A stretch of 64,000 bases of DNA, taken from NCBI RefSeq assembly GCF_023700755.1, contig NZ_JAMKOJ010000004.1, forward strand, positions 372,001-436,000. The letters are read 5' to 3'. The position numbers and the translations under genes were made by a program. A model generated the notes under the pieces. That model was given only the letters and a program-made list of their open reading frames with translations. It searched no databases and was not told the DNA's origin. Positions 25,449-33,811 of this stretch are shown one piece after another (the first letter of the stretch is position 1; each line of letters starts with the position of its first letter). The stretch comes from Allorhizobium sonneratiae (GTDB taxonomy: Bacteria > Pseudomonadota > Alphaproteobacteria > Rhizobiales > Rhizobiaceae).

Positions 25449-25955
25449 ATGGACAGTCATGCCGCTCACAGCCGAGCTTCACTTCACGCCGATATCGTTG
25501 CTCTTATTCCAGCACTCAAAGCCTTCGCCCAGACTTTTTGCCGCAACAGAACCGATGTGGATGATCTCGTTCAGGAAACGCTGGCCAAGGCATTGGCGAA
25601 TATCGACAAGTTCGAGCCTGGTACGCGGCTGAAATCCTGGATGTTCACCATCATGCGCAACACCTTCTACACCCGCGCCAAAACCAGCCATCGGGAGGGG
25701 CCGAGCCCTGTCGATGGCGTTGCCGATGGCCTGCGGCAGGAGGCGACACAGGACTGGTCGGTACAGGGACAGGAGCTGCTACATGCCATGAACGTACTTC
25801 CCGCCCATTACCGTGACGTCCTGATTCTGGTGATTGTTCAGGGAGAAAGCTATTCCCACGCCGCCGATGTCTGCGACTGCGCCATCGGCACTGTCAAAAG
25901 CCGTTTGAACCGGGCGCGCCATCTGTTGCTGGAAGAGCTGGACCATACGATGTAA
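25449..25955 (+). CDS. ECF-type RNA polymerase sigma factor
   Basis: A 168-residue sigma-70-family protein with only regions 2 and 4. Region 2 is seen in RTDVDDLVQETLAKALANIDKFEPGTRLKSWMFTIMRN (~34-71), with the -10-binding helix. Region 4 is in LPAHYRDVLILVIVQGESYSHAADVCDCAIGTVKSRLNRARHLL (~117-160). The ATG follows CGAAAGGAACC. No anti-sigma gene is adjacent: the next gene is on the opposite strand and belongs to the aromatic cluster. The length and region-2 wording resemble the alphaproteobacterial EcfG/stress ECF groups, but that subgroup needs a profile comparison. The signal it answers is unknown. Confidence 0.88.
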   Translation: MDSHAAHSRASLHADIVALIPALKAFAQTFCRNRTDVDDLVQETLAKALANIDKFEPGTRLKSWMFTIMRNTFYTRAKTSHREGPSPVDGVADGLRQEATQDWSVQGQELLHAMNVLPAHYRDVLILVIVQGESYSHAADVCDCAIGTVKSRLNRARHLLLEELDHTM

Positions 25956-26000
25956 GGCCCAGCCCTGATATGATGATAAGAACGTTACGATCTTGCGTGG

Positions 26001-26771
26001 TCAAAGATCGAAAATCGCCGCCGCGCGGCACCATCCGGCCGATCCACCCTTGATCTTCACTGGCAGGCAGGAAACCGTAAAGCCGGAAGAGGGCAGTTCA
26101 TCGAGACGAGCCAGCTTTTCCATATGCAGGAAAATGCCTTCGCGCCCGGCCTTGTGCCCCTCCCAGATCAGGGAGGCGTCTTTGGTTTCGGCAAAACGCT
26201 TGATCGTCACCGGAAAAGGCGCATCCCAGGACCAGGCGTCGGTGCCGGCAATGCGGATGCCCTTGTCCATCAGCCACAAGGTCGCTTCCCGCCCCATGCC
26301 GCAGCCGCGTCCCAGATAGTCAGGACGGCCATAGGCAGCGCCCGCCGCCGTGTTGATCAGCACGATATCGAAGGGCTGGAGATCATGGCCGCTGGCTTTG
26401 ACGGCAGCTTCCATGTCCGCTGCCGTTGCGACATAGCCATCGGGCAGGGCGGTGAGATCGAGCTTCACCCCCGGACGCAAACACCAGTCGAGCGGAATCT
26501 CGTCGATGGTCATGGCCCGCTCGCCCTTGTTCATGGTCGAGGCGAAATGCCAGGGGGCATCGAGATGGGTGCCGTTATGGGCGGTCAGCTGCAGCTGCTC
26601 CACCGCCCAGCCTTCCCCCCCGGGGATATCGGCAATGTCGAGACCGGGGAAGAATTGCAGCACTTCGGCACTGCCTTCGGCATGGTTACAATAGGTGATT
26701 TTCGGCCCGAGCCCTGGTGGATCGGCTGGCACATCATTTTCAATGGCAACCGACAGATCGATAATTTTCAT
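26001..26771 (-). CDS. Cyclase-family metal-dependent hydrolase
   Basis: A 256-residue protein of the cyclase superfamily, to which bacterial KynB formamidases, isatin hydrolase and some lactone/amide hydrolases belong. The metal site HNGTHLDAPWHF (HxGTHxDxPxH) is near residue 66, and LINTAAGAAYGRPDYLGRGCGMGREAT is the later family segment. The ATG at 26771 has GGGAG upstream. It is the last gene of the minus-strand aromatic cluster, so it probably hydrolyses a ring-cleavage product or lactone. A role in kynurenine formation is less likely, because a different formamidase accompanies the kyn genes. Confidence 0.8.
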   Translation of the reverse strand: MKIIDLSVAIENDVPADPPGLGPKITYCNHAEGSAEVLQFFPGLDIADIPGGEGWAVEQLQLTAHNGTHLDAPWHFASTMNKGERAMTIDEIPLDWCLRPGVKLDLTALPDGYVATAADMEAAVKASGHDLQPFDIVLINTAAGAAYGRPDYLGRGCGMGREATLWLMDKGIRIAGTDAWSWDAPFPVTIKRFAETKDASLIWEGHKAGREGIFLHMEKLARLDELPSSGFTVSCLPVKIKGGSAGWCRAAAIFDL

Positions 26772-26806
26772 GAAGTGTCTCCCTTACAGGGCCGTGCGTT
26801 ATTTTC

Positions 26807-26832
26807 TCCTTAAATCCTACCCGATTTAAGGA
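26807..26832. repeat. Short palindromic element (10-bp stem)
   Basis: TCCTTAAATC (26807-26816), loop CTACCC, GATTTAAGGA (26823-26832): a perfect inverted repeat between the MFS and cyclase genes. On the minus strand it reads AAATCGGGTAGGATTTAAGG, a word also found at 40135-40154. Confidence 0.7.
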
Positions 26833-26870
26833 ATTTTGCAGGAGAGCGGTCTGCCGTAACAGCGCGCCGC

Positions 26871-28019
26871 TCAGGCCGCCAGAGATGCCAGCAAGGGCTG
26901 GCATTCCGTCTTGGCCTTGGTGAAAAACAGGATGGAAACGCCGCTGACGAAAACAGCAGCCACGCCCAGAGCGGCAAAGCCGAGATTCTGTCCCAGAGCA
27001 CCGCCGACGATCGGCCCAAGTGCTGCGCCTACCATCAACATGGCAGGCGTGGCGGCAGAAGCCCGCCCGCTTGGGTCCAGCCGGGCCAGCAGACCGAAAA
27101 CGAAAGTATGGGTGAAAATCTGCACGGCAACAAAGACAGCCGCCGCCGGAGCCCAGACAGGGAAAATCGTGGCAGAGGTGACGATAACCGCCAGAACCGC
27201 CTGAATGGCCGGACCGATCTGGGCGATGAAGGTTGCCGAAACCCGCCGCTGGAGAAAGGCGGCCAGCGGTGCGGGCACGATGAAATTGACAAAACCCAGC
27301 GCAATCAGCACGGCCAGCACATGGCCAGCCTCAAACCCGCGGGCCTTGCCAATGACCTCAACAAAGGAAAACACCATGGACTGATTGAACGTCATGACGC
27401 TGATGCCGAAGATGGTGAACCACGTCGCCCGGCTGAACCCCTTATGCGCCTCCTCCACCCGCGGCGGAGGATTGCGAAACAGCAGGACCGTGCTCAACCC
27501 TGCAATCAGCATGACGAGCGCAAAGGTCTGAAACAGCGCCGGGCCGCCTTTCAGGATCAGAAACTGCGGAATCGCCGCCAGAAGAACGATACCGAACAGA
27601 CCAAGCGCCATGCCCGCCGCCGCAAACAGCCGGTGCGGATTGGCAGAGCGCCCCATGCTTCCATGCACCATGGACAGCGCGGTGCCGACGGAAATCCCTG
27701 CCAGAAGATGCAGGCCCGACAATGCAATCAGGCTCGTCTCGAAGGAGGCGATCAGAAAAAACAGCGCCGCCAAGCCAAAACCAAGGCTGGCGACCAGCTT
27801 CTGGTTCATGCGGTGAAAGCGCGGCGCCGCAAAGGTGCTGGCGCCGACGGCGCCCAGCAGAAACAGGGTCGCCATCATGCCGGCCTGCTGCGGACTAAAG
27901 CCGAACCGTTCGACCAGCGCGCCCACCCAGACCGGCAGCGCGACCAGATCCAGCATCCCCGCACAATGGGCGATGACCAGCGCTGCCGCTCCTGATACAC
28001 TCAATTTCATGGCCGACAT
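26871..28019 (-). CDS. MFS transporter
   Basis: About 382 residues with roughly 12 hydrophobic helices; the first begins LSVSGAAALVIAHCAGMLDLV and later spans include WFTIFGISVMTFNQSMVFSFVEV. The start at 28019 has GAGGAGG just upstream; the longer in-frame start at 28088 lacks one. It lies within the aromatic ring-cleavage cluster between the flavin monooxygenase and the cyclase-family genes, all on the minus strand, so uptake of the aromatic substrate across the inner membrane is the likely job. The outer-membrane channel at 34368 would be the matching partner. Substrate unknown. Confidence 0.85.
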   Translation of the reverse strand: MSAMKLSVSGAAALVIAHCAGMLDLVALPVWVGALVERFGFSPQQAGMMATLFLLGAVGASTFAAPRFHRMNQKLVASLGFGLAALFFLIASFETSLIALSGLHLLAGISVGTALSMVHGSMGRSANPHRLFAAAGMALGLFGIVLLAAIPQFLILKGGPALFQTFALVMLIAGLSTVLLFRNPPPRVEEAHKGFSRATWFTIFGISVMTFNQSMVFSFVEVIGKARGFEAGHVLAVLIALGFVNFIVPAPLAAFLQRRVSATFIAQIGPAIQAVLAVIVTSATIFPVWAPAAAVFVAVQIFTHTFVFGLLARLDPSGRASAATPAMLMVGAALGPIVGGALGQNLGFAALGVAAVFVSGVSILFFTKAKTECQPLLASLAA

Positions 28020-28169
28020 GCGTTCCTCCTCAAGGATTGTCACCATTCCCGACATCGCACCGGTCTGCCTGACCAGAATGGATGCCAACTCCCGAAACCC
28101 GTCCTGAAACGGGCTTTACCTGTCCGCAACCCCTGTGGTTTGCAGCGGACAGGCCTCTCCTGTGGCTAC

Positions 28170-29300
28170 TCAGATGGCCTCGGCCAGCGTTTTCATCGAC
28201 ACTTTCATGATTGCGGCGTGATCTTCGCGGCTGCCATTATTGATCTCGATATCGGCAAGCTTGCCGGAATTCTCCACCACCATACGGCAGCGTTCCCAGC
28301 GCCGGTCCTCGAAAGCAGCAAGGGCGGCGGAAAGCGTTGTGTCGCGTGCCAGCTCCTCTGCCAGAACCATGGCATCCTCGATACCGATACAGGCTCCGGC
28401 CGCCAGATGCGGCGTGGTGGCATGCACGGCATCGCCGATCAGCACCACTCGCCCGCGATACCAGGGGCGGGGCAGCAACATCTGCTCCAGCGGGCGATAA
28501 ATGATATGGTTCTCATCAGACAGGTCAGCGGCAATGCGGCGGATGATCGGCGACGGGAACTGGTTCAGCAACCCCCTCAGGATCTCGACGAAACGTTCAG
28601 GCGCAACATAATCGTTGCGGGGCTTGTCTTCCGTCAGGAACAGATAGGCCTGGCCTTTGCCAACGCCGTTCAGGCCGACTTTCAGCTTCGGCCCCATCCA
28701 CATGGTGATGGTGGGAATATCGTCCGGCAAGGGCAGAACCGCCCGCCAGACCGCCTGTCCGATAAAACGCGGGCGCGGTGCATCGGGAAAGATCGCCGCG
28801 CGCACGGCGGAACTGAGCCCATCGGCGCCAATGACCAGATCGTAACGTCCCTGGCTGCCATCGCTGAAGGTCACATCCACACCGTCATCACTCTCGACGA
28901 TCTCGGTAAAGCTCATGCCGAGACGAATGGTCGTCGTCGAGGCACGCACAGCATCGGCCAGGATTTTTGCCAGCGCCGGACGCATGATGCCGCCACCGCC
29001 GGGCACGTCGGGGCTGGCGACACGCGGCGTCGGCAGGGTCACCAGCACGGCATCGTTGGGGCCGCGAATGTCCACGCCATCGCTGGCATAGCCTTCTTCC
29101 AGAAACTGCGGCAAAAGGCCCAGTTCTTCGATGACCCGCAAGGTCGAACCATGCAATGAAATACCGGCCCCGTAAGAGCGCCACCCGGCGTCGATTTCAA
29201 CGAGATCGACGGCAAAACCCTGACGAGAAAGCTGCAAGGCTGCCGTCATGCCGGAAAAGCCGCCACCGACGACCAGTATTTTTTTGAGCCCGGAACCCAT
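28170..29300 (-). CDS. FAD-dependent aromatic monooxygenase (salicylate/6-hydroxynicotinate hydroxylase type)
   Basis: A 376-residue class A flavoprotein hydroxylase. Seen: the ADP-binding motif VVGGGFSGM near the N-terminus, the DG motif LVIGADGLSS around 160, and the GD motif VVLIGDAVHATTPHLAAGACIGIEDA around 290. These enzymes use NAD(P)H and O2 to hydroxylate an aromatic ring, often displacing a carboxyl group. The ATG follows AAAGGAGGAATAAT, and the Rieske-protein stop codon lies inside that ribosome site, so the two are translated together. It would prepare a dihydroxylated ring for the extradiol enzyme encoded upstream in the operon. The real substrate is not known. Confidence 0.87.
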   Translation of the reverse strand: MGSGLKKILVVGGGFSGMTAALQLSRQGFAVDLVEIDAGWRSYGAGISLHGSTLRVIEELGLLPQFLEEGYASDGVDIRGPNDAVLVTLPTPRVASPDVPGGGGIMRPALAKILADAVRASTTTIRLGMSFTEIVESDDGVDVTFSDGSQGRYDLVIGADGLSSAVRAAIFPDAPRPRFIGQAVWRAVLPLPDDIPTITMWMGPKLKVGLNGVGKGQAYLFLTEDKPRNDYVAPERFVEILRGLLNQFPSPIIRRIAADLSDENHIIYRPLEQMLLPRPWYRGRVVLIGDAVHATTPHLAAGACIGIEDAMVLAEELARDTTLSAALAAFEDRRWERCRMVVENSGKLADIEINNGSREDHAAIMKVSMKTLAEAI

Positions 29301-29301
29301 A

Positions 29302-29727
29302 TTATTCCTCCTTTACGGTCTGAACGACGAAAACCTGACCGTCATCGTTCACCGTGATATCGATCGCTGTCAGTCTCTGGCCCAGACAGGGGCCAAGAAC
29401 ACATTCACCCGTGTCCATCTCGAACAGGGCATGATGGGAATGGCAGGTGAGGTGGGTTTTCTCACCATTGAGATAGGCATCCGTCTTCCAGGCCATGGGC
29501 GTGCCCGTCGAATAATGCGGACAGGCATCGAGCCAGGCATGGAGCCTGCCCTTATGCCGGATCAGAATGATCTTTCGCTTGAAGCCGGGCAGCGGGCCAA
29601 AGCCCTTCGCCACACCCTCGCCGATCTCACCAGCATGACAGAGCGGCAGCAAGGTCCGGGTGATCTCCGATTGCCGGAAGCCACTCCTATCCATCACCGT
29701 TTCTGTGCTGGTATCGACATATCCCAT
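29302..29727 (-). CDS. Rieske [2Fe-2S] ferredoxin-like protein
   Basis: A 141-residue stand-alone Rieske domain. The cluster ligands are in ACPHYST (C-x-H) and LTCHSHHALFE (C-x-x-H), separated by the expected loop. It carries electrons to an oxygenase. There is no oxygenase large subunit in the cluster, so it may serve the flavin monooxygenase next to it or reduce and reactivate the extradiol dioxygenase iron. GGAGGAGG stands just before the ATG. Its C-terminus runs straight into the monooxygenase ribosome site. Confidence 0.87.
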   Translation of the reverse strand: MGYVDTSTETVMDRSGFRQSEITRTLLPLCHAGEIGEGVAKGFGPLPGFKRKIILIRHKGRLHAWLDACPHYSTGTPMAWKTDAYLNGEKTHLTCHSHHALFEMDTGECVLGPCLGQRLTAIDITVNDDGQVFVVQTVKEE

Positions 29728-29814
29728 GGACTCCTCCTCCCGGAGATCATGACGGTCTGCGTATCCTACTCCTGCGCAGACAGCCTTGTCTGCGCAGGGG
29801 CCTTGCCGTTGATG

Positions 29815-30765
29815 TCAGTGCTTGTCGCCTGCCGGGGGCGGGCCTCCGCCCGGCGCCCATTTTTCCCGCATTTCGAACAGCACGATCTGCGAGGCTTCCG
29901 CACCGTTTTGCGTTTCGCGGGCCACCCAATTATCGTCATGCTTGTCCATATCGGCGTCATATTCGATGTGGCAGCCGAGCGGGCTGTTGAAATACCAGAA
30001 CCAGTTCGACCCGAATTTATGACGACCCGGCCCCCAGAAGCTCTGATAGCCCTTCTTGACGAAGCGGGTGCCGGCCACCATCAGCTCCGTCGGCCCGCCC
30101 ATGTGGAAGGCCAGATGCTCACAGCCCTTCATGTAATCCGGTGTGCGGATGAAGAAGAGCGTATGGTGGTCGTCATTGGCTTTCGGCCGCAGGAAGGGAC
30201 CTGCGCCGGTCAGAATGTCGGTGATGACAAAACCGAGGCGAGTGCAGTAAAAATTCGTCGCGATCTCGATATCGGGCACGAACAGCACCACATGGCTCAG
30301 CGTGCGCGGCAAAGCGGGCATCTCTTCCCAAACGCCGATCTCGTTCGGCTTGCGCTGGGCGGGCGCGCCCGGCGCATTGATCTTTTCCGCCGGCATATTG
30401 AGGACGCGGCGTTTCGTGACCTGAAACTTCAGCTCGAAACCGTGGTCATCCTTCACCTCGATCGAGCCATCGGCCAGACGGGTGACACGGCGATCCTTCG
30501 ACAGTTCCGCCTCAATGGCGTCGATGTCTTCAGCCGCGCGCACGCCGTAAACCTGCTGGCGCAGCATGTTGGCTGTCGGCAGCGGCGGCGGCAGGGCCGG
30601 GTCGGCCTTGTGGCGGATGATGATCCCGGTGCCGTCCAGCGTCTCGAACAGCCCGCCCTTCTCGGTCACATCGACCGGTTTCAGACCGAAATCCGTCAGA
30701 TATTCACAACAGGCAGCGACATCGTCGACGCCGAAAACAACATAATCAGGTCCAATGATATTCAC
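29815..30765 (-). CDS. Extradiol ring-cleavage dioxygenase, VOC superfamily (catechol 2,3-dioxygenase-like)
   Basis: About 316 residues with two vicinal-oxygen-chelate domains: the first begins DYVVFGVDD, the second LSHVVLFVPDIEIATNFYCTRLGF. Candidate Fe(II) ligands with the chosen start are His ~158 (LSHVV), a His in CEHLAFH ~217-221 and Glu ~268 (HIEYDAD), the 2-His-1-carboxylate set. It should split an ortho-dihydroxylated ring beside the hydroxyls. GTG at 30765 is preferred because AAAGGA is eight bases upstream; an in-frame ATG lies at 30795 without a site. It is followed by the Rieske gene and preceded by the EthD-protein gene. Confidence 0.82.
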   Translation of the reverse strand: MNIIGPDYVVFGVDDVAACCEYLTDFGLKPVDVTEKGGLFETLDGTGIIIRHKADPALPPPLPTANMLRQQVYGVRAAEDIDAIEAELSKDRRVTRLADGSIEVKDDHGFELKFQVTKRRVLNMPAEKINAPGAPAQRKPNEIGVWEEMPALPRTLSHVVLFVPDIEIATNFYCTRLGFVITDILTGAGPFLRPKANDDHHTLFFIRTPDYMKGCEHLAFHMGGPTELMVAGTRFVKKGYQSFWGPGRHKFGSNWFWYFNSPLGCHIEYDADMDKHDDNWVARETQNGAEASQIVLFEMREKWAPGGGPPPAGDKH

Positions 30766-30822
30766 GGGACAATCCTTTCGATTCTGGCCATTCAAGTCTG
30801 GCCTCTCTGGCGCAGGCTCTGA

Positions 30823-31467
30823 TCAGCCCGCGTGAAGAACAAATTCACGAGCAAGTGCTATGCAGTAACGACCCGCCGCCGCCGTCTGATCGATGATCTC
30901 GCGGCAGGCCGCAGCCGCGGCAAGCGCAGATGCCTCATCGCCAAACCAAGCCTCATCAATGGCCTGAAGCGGTCCGGGAAACATCGCGCTGTTATGGCAA
31001 AGCCCGAGAAGGGTGGAGCCTGCCGCCTGCGGCAGGATGGCCGCTCCGGGCCGGCCCGAAAACCAGATCAGGAAGAGTTTCATCAGACCCGCCTGCGCCT
31101 GCGGCGGTACGATCATGTCTTCGTTGACCGGCACCTTCACCACACTGGTCTCATCCACCATCTGTGGCTCGTCCGGCTCCAGCTTTTCCAGATAGAATGG
31201 GGTTTCGAGCGAGGATTTCGCTGCAGCCAGATCGGGAAACGAAACCTCGGTGACAAAATCCAGCCCATAGGCAAAGGCTTTGGGCAGATCGCCACCGAAA
31301 TACAGACCATCGAAAGCATGGTTCTGCACATAGCGCCGCGGCGCCTGCTCCGGTTCACGCCCGATATAATCGAGCACCATGGCGCCATGCCGGTCCTTCA
31401 TATGGCTGCGGTGTTCGCCAAGCGTCTGACCCAGACGCCGACGACCGAAGATCATCATCTTAACCAT
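30823..31467 (-). CDS. EthD-domain protein
   Basis: A 214-residue protein with an EthD-like alpha/beta-barrel opening (VKMMIFGRRRLGQTLGEHRSHMKDRHGAMV), then a second similar half (GLMKLFLIWFSGRPGA). EthD proteins accompany many ring-degradation and ether-degradation operons and may act as small isomerases or decarboxylases. Its start overlaps the stop of the hydrolase gene (CATCA on the plus strand at 31465-31469), so translation is coupled. No catalytic residue can be assigned. The duplicated half makes it about twice the size of a simple EthD domain. Confidence 0.75.
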   Translation of the reverse strand: MVKMMIFGRRRLGQTLGEHRSHMKDRHGAMVLDYIGREPEQAPRRYVQNHAFDGLYFGGDLPKAFAYGLDFVTEVSFPDLAAAKSSLETPFYLEKLEPDEPQMVDETSVVKVPVNEDMIVPPQAQAGLMKLFLIWFSGRPGAAILPQAAGSTLLGLCHNSAMFPGPLQAIDEAWFGDEASALAAAAACREIIDQTAAAGRYCIALAREFVLHAG

Positions 31468-32636
31468 CAGCCGTGCCTCGCTGCGGTGTTGCCGCCCAGA
31501 ACCTCCGCCACCCAGTCGGCGATATAGGCGCCGGCATTGGCGGAATTATCAAAACTGGAATGCTGCACGCCGCCGGTGCGCTCATCGAAAATCTTCAGCT
31601 CGCGCTTCGGGCTGTTGACCAGCTGGTCATAGGTAGCATGCGCCCATTGCAGCGGAATCTGGCTGTCCTTCTCGCCATGGGTGACAAGGAAGGGCACGCG
31701 GATACGGTCCAGAATGCCATGCAGATGCACGTTTTCGGCAATCTCCATGAAGCTGTCGATATCCTTTGCTCCCCAGACCCATTGCACATGGCTCCAGTAA
31801 TGCGGCACGGGAAAATTGCCTTCCTTTGCCAGCCGCTTCTTCTGCACATCGCGCCAGTCGTGATTGGCGCCCCAGACAACGCCGCAGGCAAAACGCGGCT
31901 CAAAGGCCACCGCGCGCGGACAATAATAGCCGCCCAGCGACACGCCTTCCATGCCGATTCGGGCGGGATCGACGAAATCCTGCGTCTCCAGCCAGTCGAC
32001 CACCCGGCTTGCCCAATGCTCGCTGTCATAACGCGCCGTCAGACCCTGAAGACGCAGCGCCTCGCCGGTGCCGGGCTGATCGACGATCAGCGAGGCCACG
32101 CCGCGCTTGGCCAGCCAGGCCGGCAGACCGACCAGATATTTCATTTCCTTGGTGCTATCGAGCCCATTGACCTGGACAAGCAGCGGCTGTCTGCCGGCAA
32201 CACCTTCGGCAGGCACGTAAAGCGCCGACAGATGCGTCCCCTCATAGGGGATTTCAACCCGGCGACAGGCCGCACCCGAAAGCGCAAGCCCCTTGGCAAA
32301 GGCCTCGAGAAACCGCTGATAGAGCGCCATGCGCCCTTCCGACCCGTGTGCCAGCAGCCGCTCGGCCGTCAGCATATAATTTCCGGCGCGGATCAGCTTG
32401 TCACCGGCGGAGATCAACCGACCGCGTGCCTCATCCTCATCCGCCAGACCCACCAGCTTGTCGGCCATCTTGATCCAGGTTTCACGAAAAGCCTGGGTGC
32501 CGGCAGCATCCGGCGCCTTGGCCGCCTCCTGCAGCGGCGCGCACATTTCTTCGATCTCTCCCATCCGCGCGCCCATCTCGATGGACAGGTTGACAGACAG
32601 GTTCCAAACATAATTGGTCGGAAAATACTTGAACAT
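31467..32636 (-). CDS. Alpha/beta hydrolase resembling 2,6-dihydroxypseudooxynicotine hydrolase (C-C bond hydrolase type)
   Basis: A 389-residue hydrolase with a long helical N-terminal cap and then an alpha/beta core: QVNGLDSTKEM (oxyanion region), nucleophile elbow GVSLGGYY around residue 234, an acid in VTHGEKDSQIP and a His in GGVQHSSFDN. Overall this matches the family of the Arthrobacter nicotine-pathway DHPON hydrolase, which cleaves a carbon-carbon bond beside an aromatic ketone, and FrsA-like esterases. It is the first gene of the minus-strand cluster, with GAGGAGAG before the ATG, and is divergent from the LysR gene. A side-chain-cleaving step on an acylated phenol is plausible, but nicotine itself is not implied. 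Confidence 0.75.
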   Translation of the reverse strand: MFKYFPTNYVWNLSVNLSIEMGARMGEIEEMCAPLQEAAKAPDAAGTQAFRETWIKMADKLVGLADEDEARGRLISAGDKLIRAGNYMLTAERLLAHGSEGRMALYQRFLEAFAKGLALSGAACRRVEIPYEGTHLSALYVPAEGVAGRQPLLVQVNGLDSTKEMKYLVGLPAWLAKRGVASLIVDQPGTGEALRLQGLTARYDSEHWASRVVDWLETQDFVDPARIGMEGVSLGGYYCPRAVAFEPRFACGVVWGANHDWRDVQKKRLAKEGNFPVPHYWSHVQWVWGAKDIDSFMEIAENVHLHGILDRIRVPFLVTHGEKDSQIPLQWAHATYDQLVNSPKRELKIFDERTGGVQHSSFDNSANAGAYIADWVAEVLGGNTAARHG

Positions 32637-32771
32637 AAGCTCTCCTCACACACACCCGGCGACGCAATGGAATGCCAGGCGTTGATCAACAGGAGGCTTT
32701 CGCCAAAACAGCCTTGACGGCTGTGGCGACATCTCCTCCCGTCCATAGATTTAGCGAAAATCAAACTGTTT

Positions 32772-32798
32772 ACAAAATTGCTTTGATGAATGATTTGT
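32772..32798. promoter_or_regulatory. Possible LysR-type binding site
   Basis: ACAAAAT (32772-32778) and ATTTGT (32793-32798) form an imperfect inverted repeat in the AT-rich part of the divergent promoter between the hydrolase gene and the LysR gene, the usual place for LysR regulators to bind. Assignment is by position only. Confidence 0.35.
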
Positions 32799-32887
32799 AT
32801 TGAAGTTATGAATAGTGCGTTGGGAGACGTAATGGCCGCAGGGATCGTTATGAACCCGCCTGAGGATATCGTGGAGGAGGAGCCTCG

Positions 32888-33811
32888 ATGCGTTTCAAGA
32901 ATCTCGATCTCAATCTGCTGGTGGCGCTGGATACGCTGATCCGGGTGCGCAATGTCAGCCGGGCGGCCACGGAAATGTTCATGACGCAATCGGCCATGAG
33001 CAATGCGCTCGGTCGGCTGCGCGATTATTTCGACGATCCCCTGCTCATTCAGGTGGGGCGCTCAATGGAGTTATCGCCGCTGGCCGCTTCCTTGCGAGAG
33101 CCCCTGCGCGATATCATCGTGCGGATCGAAGCGGCGGTGGTGTCAACCCCGTCTTTCGTGCCGGAAGAGGCCGTGCGCACCATTCGTCTCATCGTCTCGG
33201 ATTATACGCTGGTCACGACGATTCCGCCGTTTCTGCGACGGGTGAGCGCTGCCGCACCTGGCATTCATATCGACATCCGCGCACAGCAGAATTTTCCACA
33301 TTTGTTGCTGGAGCGCGGCGAAGCCGATCTGCTGGTTGCTCCCCGGCTGTTCTGCTCGACCCAGCATCCGACGGAACTCCTTCTGGAGGACCCGCTCTGC
33401 TGCGTGGTCGATGCAGATGCTCCCTATCGCGGCGAGACGATGACGCAAAAGGATTTTGAGGCGGCGGGTCATATCGTGATGCGCCCGACCAATGGCGGCG
33501 AAAGCTATGCGCAACTGGTCTGCCGTCAGGCGGGACTGACACTCAAGGTGGAGGTGACCTCCTTTTCTTTTGTATCCCTGCCACTGCTCGTCGAAGGCAC
33601 GAACCGCATCGCCATTCTCCAGCGCAGTCTCGCGAACCGCATGGTCAAACTTGGCAATCTGCGCATCATCGAGCCGCCGCTTGCTCTTGCGCCCCTCGAA
33701 CAATCTCTGCAATGGCACAGCTATCGCACCCGCGATCCAGCCCTTGTCTGGCTGCGCAACCAGTTTCATGCGAGCCTGAAAGATCAGGATAAGAGCGACA
33801 TGCAGTCATGA
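32888..33811 (+). CDS. LysR-family regulator, NodD-like subgroup
   Basis: 307 residues. The start MRFKNLDLNLLVALDTLIRVRNVSRAATEMFMTQSAMSNALGRLRDYFDDPLL is the winged helix-turn-helix and closely follows the wording of NodD proteins of rhizobia. The C-terminal part is a periplasmic-binding-like effector domain. The ATG follows GTGGAGGAGGAGCC. It is divergent from the ring-cleavage operon and so is the likely activator of it with a phenolic inducer. NodD itself answers flavonoids and controls nod genes; there are no nod genes here, so a related regulator of phenolic catabolism is inferred. Confidence 0.85.
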   Translation: MRFKNLDLNLLVALDTLIRVRNVSRAATEMFMTQSAMSNALGRLRDYFDDPLLIQVGRSMELSPLAASLREPLRDIIVRIEAAVVSTPSFVPEEAVRTIRLIVSDYTLVTTIPPFLRRVSAAAPGIHIDIRAQQNFPHLLLERGEADLLVAPRLFCSTQHPTELLLEDPLCCVVDADAPYRGETMTQKDFEAAGHIVMRPTNGGESYAQLVCRQAGLTLKVEVTSFSFVSLPLLVEGTNRIAILQRSLANRMVKLGNLRIIEPPLALAPLEQSLQWHSYRTRDPALVWLRNQFHASLKDQDKSDMQS

